Assembly: GCA_016708785.1 (NCBI GenBank)
Contig: JADJFC010000001.1
Coordinates: forward strand, 434,001 to 498,000
Source of the DNA: Bacteroidota bacterium
GTDB lineage: Bacteria; Bacteroidota; Bacteroidia; AKYH767-A; 2013-40CM-41-45
Direction of reading: 5' to 3'
Length of the DNA: 64,000 bases
Shown one piece after another: positions 26,697-35,592 of this stretch; within the stretch, counting starts at the first letter, position 1; the number at the start of each line of letters is the position of its first letter. The notes below the pieces were generated by a model. The model worked only from the letters and a program-made list of their open reading frames with translations. It made no database searches and was not told the DNA's origin. A program made the translations under genes and the position numbers.

Positions 26697-28235
26697 TCAC
26701 CCCGCCCATCCATCTCTATCCAAACTTCTATATTGAATCGCTTCGGCAAGATGTTCGGTTTTGATATCTTCACTTCCATCAAGATCAGCAATCGTCCTAG
26801 ACACTTTCAGAATTCTGTCATACGCACGAGCTGATAGTCCAAGTCTTTCCATTGCAGTTTTCAAAAGTGTTCTTCCGTCTTCCGTTAATTCGCAGACGGA
26901 ATGAAGTAACTTGGAACCCATTTGCGCATTTGCATACATGCCATTCATTCCTGTGAATCGCACAGCTTGAATTTCTCTGGCACGCACTACTCTATCTCTT
27001 ACTACTTCACTACGTTCACCATTTCTTTGGGAGGTCAGTTCTTTAAATGGAACCGGTGTTACTTCCAGATGAATGTCGATCCGGTCTAACAACGGACCGG
27101 AAACTTTATTGAGATATTTCTGAACTACTCCCGGACCACAGAAGCAATCTTTGTCGGGGTGATTGTAAAATCCGCAGGGACACGGATTCATCGAAGCCAC
27201 TAACATAAAACTCGCCGGGTAATCGATAGAAAATTTCGCTCGTGAAATGGTCACAGTTCTCTCTTCTAAAGGTTGACGCATTACTTCCAAAACAGTGCGT
27301 TTGAATTCCGGCAATTCATCGAGAAACAAAACTCCATTATGAGCAAGTGAAATTTCACCGGGTTGAGGAAATCCGCCGCCGCCTACTAATGCAACATCAC
27401 GTATCGTATGATGCGGCGATCGAAACGGACGAACAGAAACCAATGAAGCTTCTCGCCCTAACTTGCCTGCAACGGAATGGATCGTTGTAGTTTCTAACGC
27501 TTCACTTAATGTAAGCGGTGGTAAGACTGTTGGAAGTCGTTTTGCCAACATTGTTTTTCCTGCGCCCGGCGGACCGATCAAGATAATATTATGTCCACCT
27601 GCGGCTGCAACTTCCATTGCCCGCTTGATGTTTTCCTGCCCACGGACGTCGGAAAAATCAAGATCACTTTTACCTTGATTTGCTTTGAATTCTTCTTCTG
27701 CATTTACATATACTTTTTGTAGTTCACCTTCACCATTGAAAAATTTTACGACTTCCATCAAATTTTCAACACCATACACATCGAGCCCTTCAACGATTCC
27801 TGCTTCACGGGCATTCTGGATCGGGAGAATAAATCCTTTAAAGCCTTCTTGCTTCGCTTGAATTGCAATTGGCAATACACCTTTGATCGGTTGCAGTCCA
27901 CCATCGAGCGACAACTCACCCATGATGATGTACTTCTCAAGATTCGCTTGTTCGACCTGACCGGAAGCTCCTAAGATTCCTAATGCAATTGTCAGATCAT
28001 AGGCAGAACCTTCTTTTCTGATATCTGCCGGAGCCATATTCACTGTCAATTCTTGCTTGGGATAATTGAAGCCACAATTTTTTACTGCTGCTACTATTCT
28101 TTTCTGACTTTCTTTTACTGCATTGTCGGGCAATCCTACCAGAATAAAATTTACACCGCTACTTAGATTAACTTCAATTGTAATTGTTGTCGCACTGACA
28201 CCAAATACAGCACTACCAAATGTTTTTACGAGCAT
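26697..28235 (-). CDS. yifB: YifB family Mg-chelatase-like AAA+ ATPase (ComM-like)
   Basis: 512 residues, the normal family length. N-terminal ChlI-like domain (about 1-150, with VGLPDNAVKESQKRIVAAV), AAA+ core with Walker A GPPGAGKTM at 221-229 and Walker B region NGVLFLDELPEF, a Cys cluster CPCGFYNHPDKDCFC in the core, and the C-terminal Mg-chelatase domain (SARAYDRILKVSRTIADL). The family includes ComM, a helicase that promotes branch migration during natural transformation. The last about 90 residues are duplicated at 25774-26072, across the ORF6N gene, so its 3' end may be of foreign origin. Confidence 0.93.
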   Translation of the reverse strand: MLVKTFGSAVFGVSATTITIEVNLSSGVNFILVGLPDNAVKESQKRIVAAVKNCGFNYPKQELTVNMAPADIRKEGSAYDLTIALGILGASGQVEQANLEKYIIMGELSLDGGLQPIKGVLPIAIQAKQEGFKGFILPIQNAREAGIVEGLDVYGVENLMEVVKFFNGEGELQKVYVNAEEEFKANQGKSDLDFSDVRGQENIKRAMEVAAAGGHNIILIGPPGAGKTMLAKRLPTVLPPLTLSEALETTTIHSVAGKLGREASLVSVRPFRSPHHTIRDVALVGGGGFPQPGEISLAHNGVLFLDELPEFKRTVLEVMRQPLEERTVTISRAKFSIDYPASFMLVASMNPCPCGFYNHPDKDCFCGPGVVQKYLNKVSGPLLDRIDIHLEVTPVPFKELTSQRNGERSEVVRDRVVRAREIQAVRFTGMNGMYANAQMGSKLLHSVCELTEDGRTLLKTAMERLGLSARAYDRILKVSRTIADLDGSEDIKTEHLAEAIQYRSLDRDGWAG

Positions 28236-28353
28236 GATTCATTTTCTAATTTAATTACTTCGCACGGACTTTAAAAATCCATAACTTTTAAAGGCGAAAA
28301 TTAGAAGTAATAAATTGAAAATGCATTCCAATAAATGATGGGGATTTTATTAT

Positions 28354-28479
28354 GAACTAATAACTAATAGTGAATAACGAAGGGCTATCGTAGGAAATAA
28401 TTTGCCCACGACAGCCCTTCGTTATTCGTTATTCGATATTAGTTATTAGTTATTAGTTATTAGTTATTAGTTATTAGTT
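28354..28479. repeat. Heptamer-word palindrome, second copy of the GGGCTATCG element
   Basis: Words GAACTAA, TAACTAA, TAGTGAA, TAACGAA (28354-28381) lead into AAGGGCTATCGTAGG (28380-28394), pairing 13 of 15 with 28405-28419. Then come GTTATTC twice, GATATTA, and five perfect tandem GTTATTA units (28421-28476). The first 18 bases of the stem equal 160-177. The right side overlaps the last codons of gmhA; the gmhA stop and its last residues are read from repeat units. Confidence 0.8.
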
Positions 28480-29039
28480 CAATGGATTGTATGAGCGAAT
28501 GAATAACCTTAATATGTATTTCCTGCGCGCGGTCGGCGTAGTCTGAATGTGGGGCGCGGATTTCAACGTCACATAGTTCGGCCATCTTTCCACCACCTTT
28601 TCCTGTCAGGCCTACCACTTTCATTCCGCAGTCTTTTGCAGCACGAATAGCTTCTATTACATTCTTTGAATTACCGCTGGTGCTGATAGCCAACAAAACA
28701 TCACCGTTTTTGCCCAAAGCTTCTATATATCTGGAAAACAAAATCATATCCGTAGTCATTTGCAACACATGAAATATGTGAAGGATCTGAAATACTCAAT
28801 GCCGGTAAAGCTTTTCTGTTTTCTCTGAAACGACCACTGAGTTCCTCGGCAAAATGCATGGCATCGCACATGCTTCCGCCATTGCCACAGCTAATGATTT
28901 TACCGCCTGAGTTGATCGACTCGGACATTAATTTCGCTGCAAGAACTATACTTTCAAAGTTCTTTTCATTACCAATAAATTCTTCAAGAATATTTTCCGC
29001 TTCCGTAAAATTTGCCTTGATCTGTTCCAGGTTTTGCAT
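28460..29039 (-). CDS. gmhA: Phosphoheptose isomerase, frameshifted
   Basis: ATG 29039 (MQNLEQIKANFTEAENILEEF) is a better start than the upstream Met at 29108, which adds an unrelated head. SIS fold motifs are clear: SGGKIISCGNGGSMCDAMHFAEELSGRF, then LLAISTSGNSKNVIEAIRAA and APHSDYADRAQEIHIKVIHSLI. The frame breaks near plus 28732-28738: YGYDFVF continues in another frame as SRYIEALGKNGDVL if one base is added. Intact, it converts sedoheptulose 7-phosphate to glycero-manno-heptose 7-phosphate for the LPS core. The apparent C-terminus ITNN and its TAA come from the adjacent heptamer repeat. Confidence 0.85.
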
Positions 29040-29157
29040 CGATAGTGTATTTCGGCTGTGAAGGTATGAAAGAGATGAGAAATTCATGCAAAAAAGCATA
29101 AATATCATTCCCTTCGACCTAAATATTCGAAAAAACTATGCCGATACACGGCAAATT

Positions 29158-29700
29158 TTAAAACTTATAAGAGAAACTGAGTGAGTAATTCGTACCGGAT
29201 GTGATCGAAGCGATGCGACTATCGCTACCTGCCTCATATTTACCATTATCATTCTGATCCTGATAGAACACAGAAGCGTTATTGAATATATCACCTATTG
29301 TAAACTTAACTTCACCTACCTTCATAAAGGTTTTACTCAACTGAAGATCCAATAAATTACGTGGTGCTTCGTAGATACTTAAATAACCTTCGTTACCTAC
29401 CTGGAAAATTCTCCGTCCAATTCTATTATAAACAACATTGAATCCAAATCCACTCAATGCATCGTTGAACATTAAACCACCATTAATGATGTAAGGCGAT
29501 TGACCTTGCATAGGTCTGTCTTCTGTCGCACGTAAATCATTAGACTTATCAACTGTAGATTTTATCAAAGCAACATTACCATAGATCGTAAACTTTGACC
29601 AATATTTCCATGAAAGCATACCATCCATAAAATCAAGTTTCCTGCGTACCTCTGCTTCTACGCCGACATTTGTAGCGCCTAATGCATTCGTATAAGTCAC
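29158..29700 (-). CDS. C-terminal beta-barrel end of frameshifted TonB-dependent receptor
   Basis: This frame continues the receptor at 29727-31961. Between the two, the correct reading SFFYKKFIDPIEQIVESSGAG runs into this frame at VTYTNALGATNVGVEAEVRR if one T is added in a run of four (plus A-run 29765-29768). It contains the last beta strands of the barrel (for example FGFNVVYNRIGRRIFQVG) and ends GTNYSLSFSYKF, whose terminal aromatic is the usual BAM recognition signal. It has no signal peptide and is not an independent gene. Confidence 0.82.
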   Translation of the reverse strand: MTYTNALGATNVGVEAEVRRKLDFMDGMLSWKYWSKFTIYGNVALIKSTVDKSNDLRATEDRPMQGQSPYIINGGLMFNDALSGFGFNVVYNRIGRRIFQVGNEGYLSIYEAPRNLLDLQLSKTFMKVGEVKFTIGDIFNNASVFYQDQNDNGKYEAGSDSRIASITSGTNYSLSFSYKF

Positions 29701-29726
29701 TGAGCGACTTCCTGCACCTGAACTCT

Positions 29727-31961
29727 CTACGATCTGCTCGATTGGATCGATAAACTTCTTGTAGAAAACGATACAGAATAGATTTCGCCAACCGTTGGAT
29801 AATTTTCAAAACGAAGGTCAAAGTTATTGATCTTTGTAAGACTCAACTCTTCATTTCCTTGAATGGAAGTTGATGTATTAAAATCATAGAATGAAAATGG
29901 CGCCAACTCTCTGAATTCCGGTCGTGACACACTTTGAAATGCGGATGCGCGAAGATTGGTTTTTTCTGTAAGTGCATATGTGAAATTAACAGATGGCAAA
30001 ACATTCAGATAATTACGGTCAACTTGTATAGTATCGTTGCTATAACCAAATGAGTTTAACTTTTGGATGAAATTTTCAACTCTTACACCCCAAACGATAC
30101 GCCATTTATTGATCGAATTATCCATCATCACATAACCGGCATGTAAATTTGAATGAGCAGTATAATGATCTGATGGATTTGTAATATCATCTAACCTGAA
30201 GCCTTTTGTTCCAATATGGTTCTCACTGAATAATGTGTCTTGCGATGAAACCAATAAATTATAATTGAATGTCCCCGGATTTGGAATTACATAACCAAGT
30301 ACGCGAGCATCAAACGTTCTATCTTTGTATTGTTCTGATCCGCCAAATTTCACAGTCGCATTTTTCTTGAAGATTTTAACAGGAACACTGAAGTCTGCTC
30401 CTGCATTATAAATTTTTTCGTCCAGAGAAGAATAAAACTTACCTGCATAATTCGGAGAAGCACTTCCAAAAGGAACATAGGCTTTAAAAACTGTGTCAGA
30501 TGCTTCACTGATATCAAAATTTCTATAATATTGCATTCTTCTCAGATCAGGCACTTCACGTGAAATTGCTCCTGCTCCTGCATACCATTTTATTCCTAAT
30601 TTTGATTTTGGCAAATAATGCTCACCGGCCAATTGGGAATTGAACAATACATTTGAAGTGTATTGTAAAGCATTCGATTGTTTTTCTTGTTGTAATTCAA
30701 TATCATCTCCGGTACGCATAATTGTGGCGTTCTCGGAATTTACAGACAAATAATTCTTTAATGAGATCTTATTATTGTCACTGAACTTCATTGTCATATT
30801 TAAAATACCACCGGCGAGGACATTATTACTGTATTGCTCATCAAGATAATCATAACGTTCTGAACCATCAAAATCGAAATCACCACGAGCAACGCTCTGA
30901 GTCTTTGCAGTCCGATTATACGTCAATGCACCTATGTAACCAAATTTGCTTTTTCCGACATTCATTTGATCTCCAAATGATAACTGCAGATTAGTATTGA
31001 TAGGTGAATTGTCTTTTGTCTGGACACCCCAATCGTTTGTTACTTGCTTAGAATAATCAAACTTCTGAGCTTGTGTCATTTTCTTATACTCTGCAGAGGA
31101 AGGAAATCCATCAGGTAATGCACGTGTTCCATCATCCACTCCTATCCAATCCGTCTTTCCTGTTGGCCCTGTACTGTAATTTTTAAAAGTTGAATTCGTA
31201 TTCATTCCCGTTCCTACTGTTAAACCAATAAATCCTTTATCAGGAATATCTTTCGTATTTAATTGAATGATACCACCGGCAAATTCTCCCGGAAGATCAG
31301 GTGAAGCAGTTTTTAAGATAAACAAATTGTCAAGTAATGCAGATGGAAAAAGGTCGAATGAGAACGCTTTACGATCAGGCTCACTACTTGGCAAAATTGT
31401 ATTATTCAACATTGCAAGATTGTAACGATCACTTAGTCCACGAACAATTACAAATTTCCCTTCTTGCAGACTTGCTCCACTAACACGTTTTAAAACTTCG
31501 CCGGTATTTTTATCCGGTGTTTTCTTAATTGATTCAGAAGAAATTCCGTCCTGAACTACTGCGCTTCGCTTTTGCATCAATAATACAGAACTTGCAATTT
31601 CTCTTTTCATATCAGCTACAATAGTAACCTCTGTCAATTGTTGAACTGATGGCTCTAATACAACACTAACCTCATGAGTTTCATTTTCTTTTACTTCAAT
31701 GTTCTCAAGAGTTTTAGGATTATATCCAAAATACTTAACAGCTACATTGTACTTTCCCGGAGGTACATTCAAATTAAATTTTCCGTCAATATCCGTTGAA
31801 GTTCCATTTGTGCTTCCGTCGATCCATACTGTTACTCCAATCAATGTCTCATTACTTCCTTTATCCACAACTCGTCCGGAAATAGTACCGGATGCAGATG
31901 CTTGTCGGCCGAAAGCGACTTGGCTTAAAATCAGTAAAAGGGCTATTGTTATTCGTTTCAT
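29727..31961 (-). CDS. TonB-dependent outer-membrane receptor with carboxypeptidase-like N-domain (frameshifted)
   Basis: I take the start at ATG 31961 (MKRITIALLLILSQVAFG signal); the frame extends 14 codons upstream. A carboxypeptidase-regulatory Ig domain follows (GTISGRVVDKGSNETLIGV), then a plug domain (VVQDGISSESIKKTPDKNTGEVLKRV) and barrel strands. It moves a substrate across the outer membrane using TonB energy; the ligand is not evident. It lies directly downstream of the secreted beta-helix gene at 32114-33703, but a strong terminator lies between them. The frame ends out of register at about residue 744; the remaining strands are in 29158-29700, giving about 935 residues in all. 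Confidence 0.88.
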   Translation of the reverse strand: MKRITIALLLILSQVAFGRQASASGTISGRVVDKGSNETLIGVTVWIDGSTNGTSTDIDGKFNLNVPPGKYNVAVKYFGYNPKTLENIEVKENETHEVSVVLEPSVQQLTEVTIVADMKREIASSVLLMQKRSAVVQDGISSESIKKTPDKNTGEVLKRVSGASLQEGKFVIVRGLSDRYNLAMLNNTILPSSEPDRKAFSFDLFPSALLDNLFILKTASPDLPGEFAGGIIQLNTKDIPDKGFIGLTVGTGMNTNSTFKNYSTGPTGKTDWIGVDDGTRALPDGFPSSAEYKKMTQAQKFDYSKQVTNDWGVQTKDNSPINTNLQLSFGDQMNVGKSKFGYIGALTYNRTAKTQSVARGDFDFDGSERYDYLDEQYSNNVLAGGILNMTMKFSDNNKISLKNYLSVNSENATIMRTGDDIELQQEKQSNALQYTSNVLFNSQLAGEHYLPKSKLGIKWYAGAGAISREVPDLRRMQYYRNFDISEASDTVFKAYVPFGSASPNYAGKFYSSLDEKIYNAGADFSVPVKIFKKNATVKFGGSEQYKDRTFDARVLGYVIPNPGTFNYNLLVSSQDTLFSENHIGTKGFRLDDITNPSDHYTAHSNLHAGYVMMDNSINKWRIVWGVRVENFIQKLNSFGYSNDTIQVDRNYLNVLPSVNFTYALTEKTNLRASAFQSVSRPEFRELAPFSFYDFNTSTSIQGNEELSLTKINNFDLRFENYPTVGEIYSVSFSTRSLSIQSSRS

Positions 31962-32064
31962 CACTTTTATTCTTTTTCTTTTCAATCCTAATTTAGGCAC
32001 CAAATATTAAGCTAAGTTGACTGGTATGTTAAGGGCATATTAAGAATACCCGATGTTTTTGAAA

Positions 32065-32093
32065 CAAAAAAGTCCCGGCAAACCTACCGGGAC
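32065..32093 (-). terminator. Rho-independent terminator of the beta-helix gene
   Basis: GTCCCGG (32072-32078) pairs with CCGGGAC (32087-32093); read on the minus strand the stem is followed by a run of six T (plus 32066-32071). It lies 21 bases after the stop at 32114 and separates this gene from the TonB receptor. Confidence 0.85.
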
Positions 32094-32113
32094 CCTAGTG
32101 TTTAAGCTGAACC

Positions 32114-33703
32114 TTACTTTATTAATCTAACCGTTTTTTCGCCTGCGTGTGTGGAAATACTCAAGAAGTAAATACCTTTTGATAATTCAGAAGTATTTAC
32201 TGAGAAACTGTTCAAACCTGCATTCAGATTCATTTCATTTTTTAGAGACACTTCTCTTCCTGAAAGATCTTTGATTACATAAGAGATTGACTCATTCTTA
32301 TTCAAATTGAATTTCACATTCACTACATCTGAAACCGGATTTGGATATACTTCGAAAGATGAAATACTGTTGATCGAGTTTACAGAAAGGATGTAATTAT
32401 TTGTCTCAGGTGTCCAGTTTGCCCATCCTGATGTCCAGTCAATCGAACCAAATGCTCCTCTGTATGTAACTGCATCAAAGAAAGAATTTGTTAAACGAGT
32501 GCTTAAAAAATCAGCTCCAAATAACATTGAAGAACTCATCTGCGGTAAGAAATTCGGTGAAGAATAATTGTGTGGATCAGTAAGTGAAATATCACTAACA
32601 TTTAACTGAATTTCATTAGCAAATAAACCGGTTCCATACCAACCTGCAAGATCCCATGCACTTCCACTTGCTACAGCAAAATTTGTAAGACAACCTGCAA
32701 GTACAGTGTTCTTTACTTCAAGATCACCTGCTGTAGCACTTGTTTCACAATTTGTACCATCGATAAATAATCCAACCGGATAACCTGTTATAATTGAATT
32801 ATAAAGTGATTCTTGTGAACTACGACGAATATGCGCTCCACGTTTGTAGTTGCTATTGATTACAGTACCAGCATTTACAAGTGGTCCGATGATCGTTGCA
32901 TTTGAAACTGTCGCATGTGTCAATGGTGCATTTAATGATCCCGTTGCATCATTATCACTTTCAAATCCATTAGAACCTGAAACGTCTGCAACATTACTAT
33001 CACGTAATGCAACGATGAATTGTAAATTACCTGAGAATCCGAAATCAGTATCGAAATCGTCGTCAACTCCCCTATAAGAAATTAAATTTTTGCAATTAAC
33101 AGTTCCACCAAAAAATTCATATGAATCGTCACCGCTATAGCTTACTTGAATGTTATTGATTGTTGTTCCATTTCCAACACCACCACATGTAAGTCCATTA
33201 ATTTCATTATTTGGCTGGAAAGCAATTCCAGGAAATTCAATTCTGACAAACTCTAATGTACCTGAATTATCTGATACATCTGTTCCGCCATAAAGTCCCT
33301 TTACTGCATCGATTCCACCTTCAATAACTTTTTCTCCGGCCGGATCATTAATTGGTGCACGTCCAAGGATGATCAATCCACCCCAATCACCATAAGTTCT
33401 AGTACCTAATGGTTCACCTGAAGTAAAGATCACCGGTTCAGTAGCATTTCCTAAAGCGAAAATTTTAGATCCACGAGTAATGATTAGCGAACCTTTTGTA
33501 GCTTTGTCGCCTTTAATAATTGTACCGGATTCAATAATCAATTCTGCGTTCGCAGTTACATATACAAATCCGGAAAGTACATATTGATTGTTTCTTGTCC
33601 AGGTTGTGTTTGATGTGATGTCACCGCTTACCGTAATTATACTCTGAGCTTTCGTCAGAAATGTTGAAGCGATCATTGCAAGGATGAGTAGTAATTTTTT
33701 CAT
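32114..33703 (-). CDS. T9SS-exported right-handed beta-helix-like protein
   Basis: 529 residues, signal peptide MKKLLLILAMIASTFLTKAQ. The body has repeated short strands and Asn/Gly-rich turns (LIIESGTIIKGDKATKGSLI, DWGGLIILGRAPIN, GVDDDFDTDFGFSG), which suggest a solenoid of beta strands and calcium-like acidic loops. The end, FEVYPNPVSDVVNVKFNL, YVIKDLSGREVSLKNE and LSKGIYFLSISTHAGEKTVR, is a type A sorting domain. Such proteins are often encoded beside a TonB-dependent receptor in Bacteroidota, as here, and the pair may capture a nutrient. The substrate is unknown. A TAnnTTTG box lies 27 bases upstream. Confidence 0.85.
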   Translation of the reverse strand: MKKLLLILAMIASTFLTKAQSIITVSGDITSNTTWTRNNQYVLSGFVYVTANAELIIESGTIIKGDKATKGSLIITRGSKIFALGNATEPVIFTSGEPLGTRTYGDWGGLIILGRAPINDPAGEKVIEGGIDAVKGLYGGTDVSDNSGTLEFVRIEFPGIAFQPNNEINGLTCGGVGNGTTINNIQVSYSGDDSYEFFGGTVNCKNLISYRGVDDDFDTDFGFSGNLQFIVALRDSNVADVSGSNGFESDNDATGSLNAPLTHATVSNATIIGPLVNAGTVINSNYKRGAHIRRSSQESLYNSIITGYPVGLFIDGTNCETSATAGDLEVKNTVLAGCLTNFAVASGSAWDLAGWYGTGLFANEIQLNVSDISLTDPHNYSSPNFLPQMSSSMLFGADFLSTRLTNSFFDAVTYRGAFGSIDWTSGWANWTPETNNYILSVNSINSISSFEVYPNPVSDVVNVKFNLNKNESISYVIKDLSGREVSLKNEMNLNAGLNSFSVNTSELSKGIYFLSISTHAGEKTVRLIK

Positions 33704-33729
33704 GAGAGTTTTAGGTTTTTTAACTGATG

Positions 33730-33737
33730 CAAAACTA
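33730..33737 (-). promoter_or_regulatory. Candidate -7 box of the beta-helix gene
   Basis: On the minus strand TAGTTTTG fits TAnnTTTG; transcription would begin about 23 bases before ATG 33703. No TTG stands at the usual -33 distance. Confidence 0.45.
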
Positions 33738-33923
33738 CCTGTAGAATGTTACCATCATGTTAACTCAATCCCAAGAAAGGATTACCTAATAGTGAATTCA
33801 ATGTTAAGGCAATGCTTTTGAGGGGCTAAAATGATAAATGAAAAATAGATTCCATATTCAAACTCATACTACATAAGTTAAGTGGTAGTTTGAGTGTGGG
33901 GTGTGGAGTGTGAAACAAAAAGT

Positions 33924-34072
33924 GAGAGCCAGCGTCAGTCGGCAGGAAAAAGAAACAGCGGCTCTCCCTGCCGCTGTTCAACTCGAATAAACACCTCCAT
34001 GTTGTTTAACCAAAAACTAACCATGAGATGGGCACAATATACATTGGTCGTGAAGGGAATTCAATTGAATTC
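33924..34072. other. Structured intergenic region upstream of murB
   Basis: The 485-base gap 33704-34188 holds no convincing gene. GAGAGCC (33924-33930) can pair with GGCTCTC (33960-33966); CGGCAGG (33940-33946) can pair with CCTGCCG (33967-33973). These two stems cross, and both compete with a third, AACAGCGG (33954-33961) with CCGCTGTT (33971-33978). Further on is a 16-base perfect palindrome, GAATTCAATTGAATTC (34057-34072), inside a GTCGT/ACGAC frame. It may be a folded leader or a repeat; I match it to no known riboswitch. Confidence 0.4.
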
Positions 34073-34188
34073 GGCTACGACTCTTACAGTCTTGGTAAAT
34101 GGCTGTTTTTAACGTGTGAGTAAAAAGATGAAAAACTAAAGACACTATTTGCAAATAACCCATATTTATCATCTATTTTCGTTATGAA

Positions 34189-35211
34189 ATGGAAATTCTC
34201 TCAAATTACTCACTTAAACAGTTTAATACCTTCGGTCTGGAGGTGAAAACCGATTCTTATTGTAAAGTCACTTCGATAGAAGACATCAAAGGTTTATTAA
34301 GTCGACCGGAAATCTCCAACTTCAATAAATTAGTCTTGGGAGGCGGGAGCAATATGTTATTCAAAGGGGATTTCCACGGACTAACAATTCACAATTGTAT
34401 CGAAGGCATCACTGTACTTCCATATGATAAGGATTATGTTCTTGTCTCAGCAGGTGGCGGGTTAATTGGCATGCCTTTGTGATGTACTGTGTAGACCAGG
34501 GTTATGGCGGAATTGAAAACTTATCTTTAATTCCCGGTTGTGTTGGGGCGGCGCCTATTCAAAATATTGGCGCCTATGGTGTAGAAATCAAAGACACTTT
34601 CTATCAATTAACAGCGATGAATTTGGTCGATGGCACCATTCAACTTTCAATGCAGCTCAATGTCGTTTTGGTTACCGTGATAGTATTTTCAAACACGAGG
34701 GCAAAAACAAATATATCATTACAGAAGTCACTTTCGGTTATCTAAAAGACCTGCAATCAACAAGTCGTACGGAGCTATCACAAGTCAACTCGAAGTGATG
34801 GGAATAACAAATCCGACGATAAAAGATATCAGCAATGCAGTTATAGCCATTCGACAAAGCAAATTGCCGGATCCTAAGGTCATTGGAAATGCCGGCAGCT
34901 TTTTTAAAAATCCGGAAATACCCCTTAGTCATTTTGAGAATCTACAAAGTCAATTCCCTGATGTAGTTGGTTACAAAACTCATGACAATTTTATGAAAGT
35001 AGCTGCGGGATGGTTGATTGAAAAAAGCGGATGGAAAGGAAAACGTGTTGGGAATACCGGAATGCATGAAAAGCAAGCACTAGTGTTAGTCAATCATGGA
35101 AATGCTACAGGAAATGAATTAATAGAGCATGCAAAGAGAGTTCAATCAAGTGTGATAGAAAAATTTAATATTGAATTGGAAATGGAAGTAAATATAATTT
35201 GGTCAATGTAA
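34189..35211 (+). pseudogene. murB: UDP-N-acetylenolpyruvoylglucosamine reductase, three frameshifts
   Basis: The pieces together form a complete MurB. MEILSNYSLKQFNTFGLEV is the usual N-terminus; KLVLGGGSNMLF is the FAD-binding loop; ENLSLIPGCVGAAPIQNIGAYG is the second FAD motif; GNAGSFFKNP carries the catalytic-Ser region and the end has EMEVNIIW. Single bases are missing near 34459-34461 (GGG to GGGG gives GGVNWHAFVMYC), near 34641-34643 (gives TFNAAQCRFGYRDS) and near 34732-34737 (gives TFRLSKRPAINKSYGAI). The enzyme reduces UDP-GlcNAc-enolpyruvate to UDP-MurNAc in peptidoglycan synthesis and is essential in most bacteria. Three losses in one essential gene point to sequence error unless another copy exists. 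Confidence 0.88.
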
Positions 35212-35541
35212 TTTATGTCGATTACAAATACTTTTCAATTTCTTTTTGTTGTCGATCAACTCTTCTTTCAATCGACTCACTAGATCACTCATTCCATAAC
35301 TGTCAAGATCTTTTCCTTTGATCTCAATGATACGACATGTTTCTGCAAGCTTATTTGCCCCCAGATTCAAAGCAGAACCTTTTAGCTTATGTGCAAGTGA
35401 AGCCATTTGCGGAAGATCCATCACCGGAAGCAATCCTGCAATCTGCTCAACGATCTCAGAACTTTGATCGACAAACATTTTAATTACCTGACTGAAGAAA
35501 GACGGGTCTGCACCTGATGTCATTTCTTTAAGTTTCATCAA
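35203..35541 (-). CDS. Histidine phosphotransfer (HPt) domain, in frame with the upstream hybrid kinase
   Basis: About 112 residues forming an HPt four-helix bundle; MASLAHKLKGSALNLGA carries the phosphorylatable His51. The region between the kinase stop (35593-35595) and this Met is open in the same frame and reads NNGSAILYEPTLMKLKEMTSG, which looks like the ordinary linker and first helix of an HPt domain fused to a hybrid kinase. So this is either a separate gene or, more likely, the C-terminal domain of a longer kinase cut by one TAA. It would relay phosphate from the kinase receiver to a response regulator not in this window. Confidence 0.75.
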   Translation of the reverse strand: MMKLKEMTSGADPSFFSQVIKMFVDQSSEIVEQIAGLLPVMDLPQMASLAHKLKGSALNLGANKLAETCRIIEIKGKDLDSYGMSDLVSRLKEELIDNKKKLKSICNRHKLH

Positions 35542-35592
35542 TGTAGGCTCGTATAGTATAGCGCTGCCATTGTTTGTAGTTGTAGTTATTTT

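Noticed and set aside
28421..28476. Possible CRISPR array in the GTTATTA repeats
   Set aside because: The units are 7 bases in direct tandem with no spacers, and no cas gene is present.
33894..34112. ORF of 72 codons before murB
   Set aside because: Its composition is unlike a real protein, it runs through palindromes, and it has no recognisable motif or signal.
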